Shown: positions 25,859 through 34,628, counted from the stretch's first letter. The stretch: DNA of 64,000 bases from Villigracilis sp900696595 (GCA_030263615.1 SZPH01000010.1:3740-67739); one strand, 5' to 3'. Notes: a model not told the origin generated them from the sequence alone. Numbers and translations: made by a program.

Positions 25859-27916
25859 TTATTTATCCTCCTTGCTGGAGCGTTTGCTTTTTGGCGGGGC
25901 GATGACTGTATTGTTGTTTCCGATAATAAATGTTGAATGTGTCACATCCCCGCCGATACTTGTTGTGTTTCCGGGCTTCGTTACAAATTCAGGCTCTATA
26001 AGCTGGTAACCTTGATCATATATGCTTTTGATCCATGTCGGGTCAATTTGATTTTTTTCCTTTAATTCATCTCTCAACCGTTGAACCGCCTGTCTGACCG
26101 CTTTTTCTGAAACCCCGTCGCTCTTCGAGCCGATCCATGCGGCGCGTATCAACTCGTCCTTGGAGCATATCCGGCTGTCTGCCTCAATAAGCGTTTTAAT
26201 CAACATTTTTGAACGCTTGGATAATTTAAGAGGTTGTCCGCCAAAATATGGGTCTGTTCCATTCATCGAGAATGTTTCTTTTTTCCCGGAGGCGCCTAGA
26301 ATCATTTTTTGCCCGTTTGTCCACCATTCTGAGAGCGTTTTATCCCAACTTTCCTGCGTAATTTGGGCGGGGATTGGGTCGTTTTGGCAGTGTTCCAGGA
26401 GCAACCGATTTGCCAGCCAGATCACCGCGCGCGGCCTCTGGTCGGAGAGAGCGATGATTTCATCGTCAATGGACCTCATTTTCCCCCTCGGTTCGCATAG
26501 AACTGCCAACGCCTGACACGGGTTAGCCCTATTGATCGAATAATAATTCAGCCTTCGCCTGATCAACTCTTTTAAGTCCTTGTCCTCCCATTTGATTTCG
26601 CGCCAGTCGCACTTGCCGAGATACTCTTCCTGGTGCAAAAAAGCGGTTTGAAGTTCATTTGGTAGAAACAGTCGAAACCCGACTCTGTCTGCTGGCAGGG
26701 CGGCTAGGTTGGCGAGAACCCCGATGTGCTTTTGGGTGTATTCCACACTGCCGGGCTGGGCGATATCCAATAAGAACAAAGTTCTGTCGAACTTCTTTTT
26801 ATCATGGAGAGATTTTCCCAGATCGCGAAAAATGGATACAGGCTCGGAAAAATCCCTGCCTCCCAATTGCCTGCCCGCCGCTTTTGACGCCAATTCTTTA
26901 AGTTGACGCGCCATGCCCAGAAGAATTTCATCCGGATCGTCCGATTTTTTCAATACCTCGCGCAAGTCGGCGGTTTCATATTCGAGCGCCAAAGTCTCCG
27001 AAGTTTCGCGGCTGGGCGCGCATCTGGAAAGAATCAATTTTTTTAACGCTGTTTTGCCGCTGCCCTCCTTCCCAAAGAAAAGCCAGTTCTTTTTTCCTTG
27101 CAGGATATCAGAGGCGATCAATGGATAACCTTTGAAAGGCACATAATATTTTTCTAGATCTTTCTCATCCTCCGCGCTGTAATGCCGGAATGGGTTGGCG
27201 CTTAAGTTTTTGTCCATCAGCCATTTTCTCATGCCGGGATGGTCGTCGGTATCCGGCGCTTGGCCAGCGCTGATTTGAGGGGGACTTATCTTGTTGGCGG
27301 CGGACGACTCGTTCGATCTCGAACGCGGGAAACTTAATTTAAGGATGATATCCAGTAAATTTTTTCGAAATAATCCTTCAAAATCTTTGGCGAGAAACTG
27401 GCGTGTAAGGGCGGGGTGTCCTCCGCTCGATTGGCAATTCTCAATGAATTTAGCGACTTTTTTAAATTGGTCTATTTCTTTCGGAGGCAGGCTTTGCAGG
27501 GAGAAATCGTCTTTCTTCTGATATACCATGATGAAGGGGAAGCCCGTTTTGTTGTTGGAATATTCCCGATATGCCCGTTCAAACTCCTCCTGCGTTCCGG
27601 AGCCATATTTTGCCCCAGTTGGTCGGCGGGTTCCGGGCGCAGAACCGAAGCGCTTCCAAAGAATGAAAACGAAAATATGGCTGTCCTCAATTGGGAAACG
27701 TTCCAATATGAGATTATTAGGCAGCCCCGCTTCGGGCGGGACTTGCTCCCACCCAACGGCGCGCAAGAGTGGAATAGGCAGACCTGGAACGTAGTCTTTA
27801 AACGATTGAAAAATGCCTTCGACCTCTGTGATTACCCTGTATGCAATAGCCCTTTCAGCCTCGACGTCGCCTGGCGACCCTATGAATATTCGAATGGTTT
27901 TCCTGTCGTCCGTCAT
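25859..27916 (-). CDS. DUF4062 - P-loop NTPase - OmpR/PhoB-type winged helix fusion
   Basis: 685 residues in three parts. (1) A DUF4062/TIR-like N-terminus: RIFIGSPGDVEAERAIA, then HIFVFILWKRFGSAPG and GTQEEFERAY. (2) A P-loop NTPase with WLFFGKEGSGKTALKKLI (near residue 285) and RTLFLLDIAQ. (3) A C-terminal winged helix of OmpR/PhoB type around residues 575-655 (SKDELIRAAWIGSKSDGVSE, then VRQAVQRLRDELKEK and IKSIYDQGYQL). The tail ends in a low-complexity STFIIGNNNTVI stretch seen near other signalling NTPases. ATG 27916 is chosen over 27961 because AGAGG lies nine bases upstream. A transcription factor fused to a STAND-like module and sitting in the same operon as two PhoB-box-like repeats suggests autoregulation; that is inference. 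Confidence 0.75.
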   Translation of the reverse strand: MTDDRKTIRIFIGSPGDVEAERAIAYRVITEVEGIFQSFKDYVPGLPIPLLRAVGWEQVPPEAGLPNNLILERFPIEDSHIFVFILWKRFGSAPGTRRPTGAKYGSGTQEEFERAYREYSNNKTGFPFIMVYQKKDDFSLQSLPPKEIDQFKKVAKFIENCQSSGGHPALTRQFLAKDFEGLFRKNLLDIILKLSFPRSRSNESSAANKISPPQISAGQAPDTDDHPGMRKWLMDKNLSANPFRHYSAEDEKDLEKYYVPFKGYPLIASDILQGKKNWLFFGKEGSGKTALKKLILSRCAPSRETSETLALEYETADLREVLKKSDDPDEILLGMARQLKELASKAAGRQLGGRDFSEPVSIFRDLGKSLHDKKKFDRTLFLLDIAQPGSVEYTQKHIGVLANLAALPADRVGFRLFLPNELQTAFLHQEEYLGKCDWREIKWEDKDLKELIRRRLNYYSINRANPCQALAVLCEPRGKMRSIDDEIIALSDQRPRAVIWLANRLLLEHCQNDPIPAQITQESWDKTLSEWWTNGQKMILGASGKKETFSMNGTDPYFGGQPLKLSKRSKMLIKTLIEADSRICSKDELIRAAWIGSKSDGVSEKAVRQAVQRLRDELKEKNQIDPTWIKSIYDQGYQLIEPEFVTKPGNTTSIGGDVTHSTFIIGNNNTVIAPPKSKRSSKEDK

Positions 27917-27961
27917 TTGTTTCAGCCTCTTTGTAGCGACTTGGAAATTTACAGCGGGCAA

Positions 27962-28801
27962 TTAAACCGACGCAGCCATGTTCATGTGCGGCAAAACTGC
28001 TGCAGTTTCTCTCTTTGTGCCTGTTGAGCGTAGCGAATATTGCGGCGGATTTGGCTTGTAGCCAAGGAGCAGGTCAGTTAATTCATATAGACTTGTAATT
28101 TTCTGAACCAGGGATTTCGTCTTCAATTCTTTTTTAAGCGGCGAAATCCGGTCAATCAGATAGCCGTCCATGCCGAGTTCGATGGCGCCTTTGACGAAGC
28201 TCCAGCGGTCGTCCACAAAAACGCACTTGTCAATAGCCACATTCAGGCGCTCGACCGCGCGATGATATATTTGAGGTTCCGGCTTTATATATGGAGTGTC
28301 GCCGGGTTCGATGTCGTAGGATAACGCTATGTAATCAAAATACTTTTCCAGGTCCAGGCGGTGGATGATCGCTTTCGCCGAAGGAAACGCGTTGGAGATA
28401 ATCCCTAGTTTCAATCCAGTTGCCTTTAATGCGCGCAAGACATCGCGTGTGTCCTCGAAACATTCAAAAGAATTGGGATCTGAATAGATCTTCGCGCAGG
28501 TTTTGGCTAATCGCTTTTGTTCGATAATAGGAACTTGCAAGTCCGATAGCAGGGCGTTGAAGAAGTTTTCCCAATATTCGATTTCATCCTCGGGGCTGGT
28601 CACGCTTCGGATCAGCGCTTCGTCCAGCGGCTTCTGGCGTTTGCTCCATTCATTGTGAAAGGCCGTCAGGTATGCGGTGGTTGTCAGCGGCGTTTTTCGC
28701 AGAGTTCCGATTGCAGCGCATATTTTTTCCACAATCTCTATTTTTGTTCGGGTTAGAGTATCGCCTAGATCTAGTAATACAGCCTGAATATCCGATAACA
28801 T
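27962..28801 (-). CDS. HAD-superfamily hydrolase (phosphoglycolate phosphatase-like)
   Basis: 279 residues. HAD motif I VLLDLGDTLTRT, motif II LGIISNAFPS, motif III lysine in the GDTPYIKPEPQIYHRAVERL region, and motif IV KCVFVDDRWSFVKGA. The helical cap between motifs I and II marks subclass I. The substrate is unknown; such enzymes dephosphorylate small phosphoesters. Start 28801 is set by GGAGGAG before the ATG. It precedes the DUF4062 gene by 45 bp and has its own likely promoter (TATAAG near 28840) with a tandem repeat operator upstream. Confidence 0.8.
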   Translation of the reverse strand: MLSDIQAVLLDLGDTLTRTKIEIVEKICAAIGTLRKTPLTTTAYLTAFHNEWSKRQKPLDEALIRSVTSPEDEIEYWENFFNALLSDLQVPIIEQKRLAKTCAKIYSDPNSFECFEDTRDVLRALKATGLKLGIISNAFPSAKAIIHRLDLEKYFDYIALSYDIEPGDTPYIKPEPQIYHRAVERLNVAIDKCVFVDDRWSFVKGAIELGMDGYLIDRISPLKKELKTKSLVQKITSLYELTDLLLGYKPNPPQYSLRSTGTKRETAAVLPHMNMAASV

Positions 28802-28861
28802 ACAAAAACTCCTCCAAAAAATGTAAAGATGATCTGTCTTATACCAGATTTTGGATGAGAG

Positions 28862-28883
28862 AAATTCCACAGAAATTCCACAG
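28862..28883 (-). promoter_or_regulatory. Tandem 11-bp direct repeat, PhoB-box-like operator before the HAD gene
   Basis: On the minus strand two exact copies of CTGTGGAATTT stand head to tail. A probable -10 box TATAAG (28842-28837) follows 19 bases later. Tandem 11-bp units starting with CTGT are the layout bound by PhoB/OmpR-class winged-helix dimers. A second site of the same layout is at 33750-33771. Confidence 0.6.
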
Positions 28884-28931
28884 TTTTTGCCGGGGCGGAT
28901 TTGCCTTACAACCTGCGCTGAGGACATCTTT

Positions 28932-30164
28932 TCAAGCCCGCCGGTCGCGAATCACTTCGGCAATCGCCCTTTCGATGCACTCCTCCCGGCTGGACTGGGG
29001 GAACAGGGCTTGTTGATAGTCTATCAGCCGTTCGGCAACGGCGCTATCGCCCTGCACTAATTGGACCAATTCGATGTAGCGGCTTGCCCCGCCGCGCGGC
29101 GCATGGGGGCCTGTTTTCGGCGACTCGTCTTCCGCTCCATCCCCCGGTTTTGCCACTGCGATTACAACCCCGATGATATTTATATTTCCATTGATCGGCA
29201 TGGGTTCATATAACCCCGGCGGGTCGGTTTCTGAGATCAACAGGCGATTGGCTTTTGAAAATCGTTTGACGACAGATTGATAGCCGGATCCAAGAGCGTC
29301 CGGACAGGAGGCGACGACAATGGCGCCGTCATCGGCGCTGTTGGTTGCGTAATATAGGACAAAATCATTATCGTTGATTGGGACGGGCTTTGCGGCGCTC
29401 ATACTGTCGCCGGAAACTTTTGCCCAGATGTATGTTTTTCCCTCAGTCAACGAGAGCAGATTATCTCCGCGCCTTAGCGAGACAATACGATGGGGTTTGC
29501 CGTCGAGGATGACTACATCAATATGCACTTTGATCCCCCGCTGTGCAAACTCGGTTTGCGTCGGCCCGTTTGGGTTGGCGTAAAAGCCGCCGTAGGCGCG
29601 CATCCAGGGCACTGTCAGGCGCGTTGTCGGGCGCGCGGCTTTTTGGCGCGCCCTGGCGGAAGGCTGCGCCTTTGCCGCTTGTTTGTCGCAACCCTTGATT
29701 TGATCGTCCAATAAGTTTTGGAGGATCAGGGCTTTCTCATCGTATTCCGTCCAATGCAGGCGAAGATGGTCTGCTGTAAGCGCTTTAAGGGCATTTTGAT
29801 ACTCTGGTTGAGCCTTATGCGCCTCCCCGTTCGCTTCGTGAACGCTGGCAAGCATGGCCCGCCCCACGATTCCGTTCCAAACATCCCCCTGCGCGCGAAA
29901 ATACCGGCTGGCGGATTCCAGCGTCTTGACCGCCTCGCCGATCGCGCCCAACTTGTATTGTAAAACCCCGTTCATAAAAAAGCATACGCCCTCCTGTTCG
30001 CATCGGAAGCAATTGGTCTCGTCGCGGTTATCGCATTGCCGCGTCAATATCCGGCGCAGGTTTTTGATATCGTCGAAGGACGAGACGATCGAGGTCCTTA
30101 CTCTTTCCATGATCGTGTCTTCGATTTTAAGCAGGCCGATTAATGTTTTGGATATGGGGGTCAT
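28932..30164 (-). CDS. S24/LexA-like peptidase-fold protein with helical N-terminus
   Basis: 410 residues. The C-terminal ~180 residues match the S24 peptidase/LexA-like fold: WAKVSGDSMSAAKPVPINDNDFVLYY holds the catalytic serine and the DGAIVVASCPDALGSGYQSVVKRF segment holds the lysine. The N-terminal half has a cysteine-rich stretch (CDNRDETNCFRCEQEGVC) and helix pairs resembling TPR-like repeats, with no recognisable DNA-binding helix-turn-helix. It may be a self-cleaving sensor or a UmuD-type partner. ATG 30164 is chosen because TATAAC and AAGG lie just upstream; the longer frame to 30260 would start inside a dispersed repeat. Confidence 0.65.
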   Translation of the reverse strand: MTPISKTLIGLLKIEDTIMERVRTSIVSSFDDIKNLRRILTRQCDNRDETNCFRCEQEGVCFFMNGVLQYKLGAIGEAVKTLESASRYFRAQGDVWNGIVGRAMLASVHEANGEAHKAQPEYQNALKALTADHLRLHWTEYDEKALILQNLLDDQIKGCDKQAAKAQPSARARQKAARPTTRLTVPWMRAYGGFYANPNGPTQTEFAQRGIKVHIDVVILDGKPHRIVSLRRGDNLLSLTEGKTYIWAKVSGDSMSAAKPVPINDNDFVLYYATNSADDGAIVVASCPDALGSGYQSVVKRFSKANRLLISETDPPGLYEPMPINGNINIIGVVIAVAKPGDGAEDESPKTGPHAPRGGASRYIELVQLVQGDSAVAERLIDYQQALFPQSSREECIERAIAEVIRDRRA

Positions 30165-30225
30165 GGCATACCTTGTTATAGTATTGTTCTTTGAAACCAC
30201 GTCAATCGCGATGATTTTTCGCAGC

Positions 30226-30280
30226 GCTGAAAACCTTAGTTTACTTTCGCGCAGGCGCAAACTTTAGTTTGCGGTACGAG
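30226..30280. repeat. Diverged copy of the 55-bp palindromic repeat
   Basis: Matches the two exact copies at 37531-37585 and 37599-37653 with a few changes. It shares the AGTTT, GGCGCAAACT and TTTGCGGTACGA blocks and the following CCGCGC-ATG flank. It lies between the SPFH and S24 genes, and shows that the apparent N-terminal extension of the S24 frame is repeat-derived. Confidence 0.75.
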
Positions 30281-30294
30281 CCGCGCCATGGGGG

Positions 30295-32127
30295 TTATTT
30301 AAGCAATTCCTCCAATTTTTCAAGGGTTTCGATTGTTTCTTTACCTATGTAGCTTCTCATATACGGGTCGCTTAAACCGTGATCCAATACTTCCGAAAGG
30401 GATAACAGCAGGGCTTCGGTAATATCCTTCTTGTTCTTTTGCAAACTCCTGGCAATTGTCAGGATGAGATCGTGTTGGGCGTCGGCTTTGGCTTTTTCCC
30501 TGGCGCGGATCTCAAACGCCTTAGCCCGGCCGGACATCCTTGTAGCGTGTCCCTGTTTTTCCGCTTCCCAATATTGGACATAATACTTATGGACAGACTG
30601 GGGCAGTTCGATGGAAAGGATTTGGAAATCCAACACATATACGCCGAACGCCTGCGTCGCCTTGTTGAGATCTTTGAATAGATCATCGGAGACGGACGGC
30701 GACAGAATTTGCCCTTTTTCGCGATCGGCGATGAGCAGGTCGTCCAGAAAATGTTTGCCAATATAACCGGGGACTATGCCGGTGACCTGCCCCCAAACAG
30801 CGTCCTCCCAGGTGAATTCTTCCGGCTCTTTATTCGGATCGGGCCAGCGAAACGCGTAGCGCTCGATGGCTTTTTTGACCGCCTCCGGGTCGTAGGGATG
30901 GATGAGGTTAGGCGTGTCCTTTAGTTTTTGCGGATCCCCGATGCGGTACGCTATTCTCGCCTTCAGTTTTACGGTAATCCCATCCTTTGTCCACACTGAG
31001 ATAGCATCTTTATCTCCGGCTTCCTTTACTTTGTTTCGCAGATCCACGGGATATTTAATCGTTTCATGCCGCTCGAGGAATGAGACTCCCGGCCCGACAA
31101 CGCGCGAAAACTGATTCCCCCGCTCAAGATACAGGGCAGAGCCGTCGAACACAATCAGGAGAATCGGTCCGCCGAGAGTGCGTGCCGCCCACACGGGCCA
31201 TTCGTCCTTCTTGAGAAAGTCGCCATTCTGCGCCAGAATATATTTGAATTGGGAGATGGATGGGAACCACTCGCTAAACGGCATGGGGAGTTTGATTCGG
31301 CCGCCGATGCGGTACTCGATAACCTCCGCCGGGATGACTCCTTCCGGCGGGGCGTAAAACTCCCGGAAGAATTCTTGCGCCCGGCGGAAGGCGCTCTTCT
31401 TTACCAGCAAGAATACGATATATGTCATGAGAAATGTGACGACAATTATGCCCAGGACGATCGCCCACGTTTGGTTTTCGTAGACTCTTAAAGATTGTCG
31501 TTCATTCTTGATAAGATACCGCTTGCCTTGATCCAGAATGATCCATTTGACGCCAGCCCGTTTCATCACGACAATGGCGTCGGCGCTCAACGGTTTTCCG
31601 TGACTTGAAAAAACTTCCCGATCTCTATTGGATATGGAACCTGCGTCCAGGGCTTCCATTGAAACTATGTTCAGGGAGAATAAATATTTTTTTACGAACA
31701 GATCTCTTAACAAAAACATTACCCCGTTGCGTTTTCCTTTTACATCCAGGGTTTCCCCCTCGGCCCGGATGATATATTCTATGTCCTTATCCTGGATGAT
31801 CCACTCATTACCCGGCAGTTGGATTGTCAGGGAAGCCCGGTCGGTCAGCGGCCAGCCGTGACTCCTAAACACCTCCCGGAGCGATGCCGATATTTGACCT
31901 TGATCCAACTCTGCGGCAAAGCCCCGGTCCATGTCGAATAATTGAAGCTTCAGAGGAAGCGATGCAAACAGGAGAAGGACGCCATATAAGAAAACAACGA
32001 TGAACGAAGCCTTACGGAGACGCGATGCGGCGGGCGCAATTGGACTGGTGTCGTAATAGGCATTATCTACCGTATAGGCTGTCTGCCATTTCTTGGGGTC
32101 TGTTGAGAAGGGAAATTTCTTTTCCAT
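30295..32127 (-). CDS. SPFH-type membrane protein with duplicated extracytoplasmic motif (610 aa)
   Basis: One transmembrane segment near residues 40-62 and one near 218-240. The intervening region has two copies of a ~70-residue unit, each with EVFRSHGWPL or EVFSSHGKPL, then WIIQDKDIEYIIRAEGETL or WIILDQGKRYLIKNERQSL. After the second membrane segment comes an SPFH domain: FSRVVGPGVSFLERHETIKY, PVDLRNKVKEAGDKDAISVW and TKDGITVKLKARIAYRIGDP. A long helical tail follows (KAFEIRAREKAKADAQ). The internal duplication outside the membrane may be the sensing part. It lies 25 bp after the next SPFH gene and is probably its hetero-oligomer partner. Confidence 0.7.
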   Translation of the reverse strand: MEKKFPFSTDPKKWQTAYTVDNAYYDTSPIAPAASRLRKASFIVVFLYGVLLLFASLPLKLQLFDMDRGFAAELDQGQISASLREVFRSHGWPLTDRASLTIQLPGNEWIIQDKDIEYIIRAEGETLDVKGKRNGVMFLLRDLFVKKYLFSLNIVSMEALDAGSISNRDREVFSSHGKPLSADAIVVMKRAGVKWIILDQGKRYLIKNERQSLRVYENQTWAIVLGIIVVTFLMTYIVFLLVKKSAFRRAQEFFREFYAPPEGVIPAEVIEYRIGGRIKLPMPFSEWFPSISQFKYILAQNGDFLKKDEWPVWAARTLGGPILLIVFDGSALYLERGNQFSRVVGPGVSFLERHETIKYPVDLRNKVKEAGDKDAISVWTKDGITVKLKARIAYRIGDPQKLKDTPNLIHPYDPEAVKKAIERYAFRWPDPNKEPEEFTWEDAVWGQVTGIVPGYIGKHFLDDLLIADREKGQILSPSVSDDLFKDLNKATQAFGVYVLDFQILSIELPQSVHKYYVQYWEAEKQGHATRMSGRAKAFEIRAREKAKADAQHDLILTIARSLQKNKKDITEALLLSLSEVLDHGLSDPYMRSYIGKETIETLEKLEELLK

Positions 32128-32152
32128 TGGCGTCTTTGCTTTCGCAGGCGTC

Positions 32153-33685
32153 TTATTGGCTGCGGATGGAATTATGCAGTTCCTTGATTTTTTCCTCTTC
32201 CTCCGGCGTGTTCTTATGGGCGAAGTCCTGGAGGGCGCTCAAATAGCGCATTGCAATGACGCGCTTTTTCAACTTATCGTCGTCGCCGGTTTTTTGCAGC
32301 GCCTCCGCGATGGAATCGAGCAACTGCCCCTCGGCGTAGGCGCGCGCCTCTTGTTGATCCCGCTCCGCCGCCGCTTCGGCTTCGGCCAGTTTTTCGTCCC
32401 TTCGGCGCTCCCAATCGGCGCCCCAGGCTGTGATCTGTTGTTCTTCAACTCCGTTTTTGTTGGGGAAATCAAAATTAACGACGCGCGCCACAGCCAGAAT
32501 AATGCCGCTCGAACGCAAGGTCCATTCGACTCTGGATTTTAATTCCTTTGCAATTTCGTCCATGGCGCTGTCCCCTTCCTTGCCGCCCGTAGGGCGCCAT
32601 AGTTCGTCCAGGTTTTTTTGTGAAATAATCTTGCGGGCTTCTTCTGTGATGACATTCAATGCCCATTGGTCCCAATGCAATGCCTTGTCCAACATCGCTG
32701 CCTTGACGCTGATTGTGCCGATCGCGGCTTGAATCCGGCGATGGGAGAATGGAAAACTGCCGGTTGTGTAACTCGGCTCCTTTGCATCCTGCAACAGTGG
32801 ATTTAGCGCGCGCGCGTGGGCGTGCGTTTTATTATCCCACGTATCCGGGTCCATTCGGAATGCCGCGAATACGACCGCGGAGAAACTTACCCCGTCCTTG
32901 CTGACCACGTCAATTTTGTTCGAGCGAAGTTGCAGGCGCAGGTCAATGATCTGAAGCGCCCTTTCCAGTTTCCCCGTAAATATCACGCCGGGTCCGTCCA
33001 CGCGGTTGAATTGAGTTCCGCCGGTTATTCCCACGACGTGATGGGATTTTGTCCAAATCATTCCTGGAATTTTATAATCGCGCGTGTAATCGCCGGGTAT
33101 GCGGATTTCAGGGCTTTTCCAGGCATGGTCCGCGACGACAAGGATCGGGAACTGAAAACCCCAAGTATAGGATGCCAGGACGAGGAACCGTTTCCATCTT
33201 TCACTTCGATCCTCCGGGTCCGAGGCGGGCAGGACGATCATTGCCAGGATGTAAAGCGTCGAATAATACGTCAAGATAATCGGAACGGAGAAGAGTAGAA
33301 TGCCCGCCCAGCGTTTCATTACCAGCCAGCCAAGCAACACGACGACGATGTGGCCCATAGCGGAATACCACCATCGCTTTTCGCCGTTTTCATGCCCGTA
33401 AAAATAGGCAATGGCAACGACCGCCAGGATGAGTATTGCCCATTTCCACCACGGTGATATCCATTTTAGATCCGGAAACCTCTGTATTACCAGCCATGGC
33501 GCGATCCAAAAGACAACAACAGCCAGAATTTCCGCAATAATCCAGATGATAATTTGTTGAATGACGTCGCGTTTTTTTCGGTTCCTGAAGAAGAAAACAA
33601 CATCGTAGCCAGCCATGACCGCCAGCGCCGTCCAGGGCAACAGGGAATCGAAAACGGCGTTGACGGCAGTCAGATAATCGTTCAT
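32153..33685 (-). CDS. SPFH-type membrane protein with multi-span N-terminus (510 aa)
   Basis: About five hydrophobic segments fill the first ~170 residues. An SPFH domain follows: GITGGTQFNRVDGPGVIFTG, DLRLQLRSNKIDVVSKDGVS and FSAVVFAAFRMDPD. The C-terminus is a charged coiled-coil-like helix (DEKLAEAEAAAERDQQEARA) and a short tail. I give ATG 33685 as start; a TTG start at 33751 is possible and would add 22 residues, but neither has a good ribosome site. First gene of the 12-kb cluster, downstream of a PhoB-box-like tandem repeat. With the 610-residue protein it forms an SPFH pair, like the pair at 16.2-19.3 kb. Confidence 0.7.
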   Translation of the reverse strand: MNDYLTAVNAVFDSLLPWTALAVMAGYDVVFFFRNRKKRDVIQQIIIWIIAEILAVVVFWIAPWLVIQRFPDLKWISPWWKWAILILAVVAIAYFYGHENGEKRWWYSAMGHIVVVLLGWLVMKRWAGILLFSVPIILTYYSTLYILAMIVLPASDPEDRSERWKRFLVLASYTWGFQFPILVVADHAWKSPEIRIPGDYTRDYKIPGMIWTKSHHVVGITGGTQFNRVDGPGVIFTGKLERALQIIDLRLQLRSNKIDVVSKDGVSFSAVVFAAFRMDPDTWDNKTHAHARALNPLLQDAKEPSYTTGSFPFSHRRIQAAIGTISVKAAMLDKALHWDQWALNVITEEARKIISQKNLDELWRPTGGKEGDSAMDEIAKELKSRVEWTLRSSGIILAVARVVNFDFPNKNGVEEQQITAWGADWERRRDEKLAEAEAAAERDQQEARAYAEGQLLDSIAEALQKTGDDDKLKKRVIAMRYLSALQDFAHKNTPEEEEKIKELHNSIRSQ

Positions 33686-33749
33686 ACTGGCAAAAAATTG
33701 TCTGCAAACGCGCTCAAAGGTATTGCCTCCCAAAATCACTAAATCACCC

Positions 33750-33783
33750 AAACATTACAGAAACATTACAGTTAGTATATACT
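33750..33783 (-). promoter_or_regulatory. PhoB-box-like tandem repeat and palindrome at the head of the SPFH/NTPase cluster
   Basis: On the minus strand two exact copies of CTGTAATGTTT (33771-33750) stand directly after the palindrome AGTATATACT (33783-33774), which includes a TATACT that could be a -10 box. The 11-bp unit and CTGT start match the repeat at 28862-28883. If TATACT is the -10, the repeats would cover the start site and act as an operator for repression; a promoter further down is possible too. Confidence 0.55.
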
Positions 33784-33814
33784 CCCCTAAAACCCTTTGT
33801 CAAGCGTAAATGTC

Positions 33815-34462
33815 ATGATTTCCCTCGAATTCCACTCCCACACCTCCACCTCAAAAGACTCCCTGACGGAGCCGGCCGATTTGATCCGCGCGGCGCGGAG
33901 GAAGGGACTCGACCGAGTCGTTGTGACCGACCATAATTCGATTGCGGGGGCGAGGGCGGCTCAGTCCCTGGACCCGGAGTTGATCATCGTGGGCGAGGAG
34001 ATTATGACGACGCGGGGGGAGATTCTCGCCGCCTTTGTGACGGAGGAGATTCCCGCCGGGTTGACTCCGCTGGAGACGATTCGGCGGTTAAAGGAGCAGG
34101 GAGCGTTCATCAGCGTGTCGCATCCGTTCGATGAGTGGAGGAAGGGCGGATGGAAGGAAGCGGATTTGCTCGAGATCATCCCTTTCGTGGATGCGATTGA
34201 AGTTTTCAATTCGCGCTGCATGGACCCGCGCTTCAATCAACGGGCAAAGGCGTTTGCTGAGAAGCACAACCTCATAGGGACGGTCGGCTCGGATGCGCAC
34301 GCAAACTTCGAGCTGGGAAGAGCCATCATGGTGTTGGACCCGTTCAAAGGTCCGGATGGGATGCGGAAGGTCATCCGAGGCGCGAAATTCAAGACGAGAT
34401 TATCCCCCTGGTGGGTGCATCTCTTTTCCCGTTATGCTTCGATGAGAAAGAAACCCGGTTAA
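33815..34462 (+). CDS. PHP-domain metal-dependent phosphoesterase
   Basis: 215 residues. PHP motifs: LEFHSHTSTSKDSL near the N-terminus (metal-binding His pair), VVTDHNSIAGA, a central FISVSHPFD and a C-terminal TVGSDAHANFELG. The first motif usually reads DLHxHT; here it is EFHSHT, still with the two histidines. PHP enzymes of this size hydrolyse nucleotides or sugar phosphates such as 3',5'-bisnucleotides, or act in polymerase proofreading. Substrate unknown. I prefer ATG 33815 (MISLEFHSH) to the TTG at 33797. Divergent from the SPFH/NTPase cluster. Confidence 0.8.
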   Translation: MISLEFHSHTSTSKDSLTEPADLIRAARRKGLDRVVVTDHNSIAGARAAQSLDPELIIVGEEIMTTRGEILAAFVTEEIPAGLTPLETIRRLKEQGAFISVSHPFDEWRKGGWKEADLLEIIPFVDAIEVFNSRCMDPRFNQRAKAFAEKHNLIGTVGSDAHANFELGRAIMVLDPFKGPDGMRKVIRGAKFKTRLSPWWVHLFSRYASMRKKPG

Positions 34463-34479
34463 TCGCTGGCGATCCCCAA

Positions 34480-34600
34480 CACGGACGTGAAGCCGTGTAA
34501 AAAGAAACTGCCGCCGACGAGCGCGGAAAACGCGGATTTTTTTACTCTTTTGTCAGCGTAAAACCGCGTTCATCTGCGTCCGATAAGAGAACATTAACTT
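34480..34600. repeat. Imperfect palindromic intergenic element
   Basis: A GACGAGCGCGGAAAACGCGGA segment and an AACCGCGTTCATCTGCGTCC segment form a long imperfect inverted repeat. The sequence theme (GCGGAAAACGCGGATTTTTTT) is shared with the interior of the MITE-like element at 52991-53159, so it is probably a relative or a remnant. It fills the gap between two convergent genes. Confidence 0.45.
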
Positions 34601-34628
34601 ATTTCCGATAACGTCCATTATGTCCCGT
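34601..34628. other. dif-like 28-bp site (tentative)
   Basis: The layout ATAA-6 bp-TTATGT matches Xer recombination sites. The right half ATTATGT equals the XerD-side consensus seven of seven; the left half ATTTC..ATAA matches partly. I count roughly 16-17 of 28 identities to the E. coli and B. subtilis dif sites as I remember them. It lies between convergent genes, but gene orientation around it does not clearly switch, so chance is a real possibility. Confidence 0.25.
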
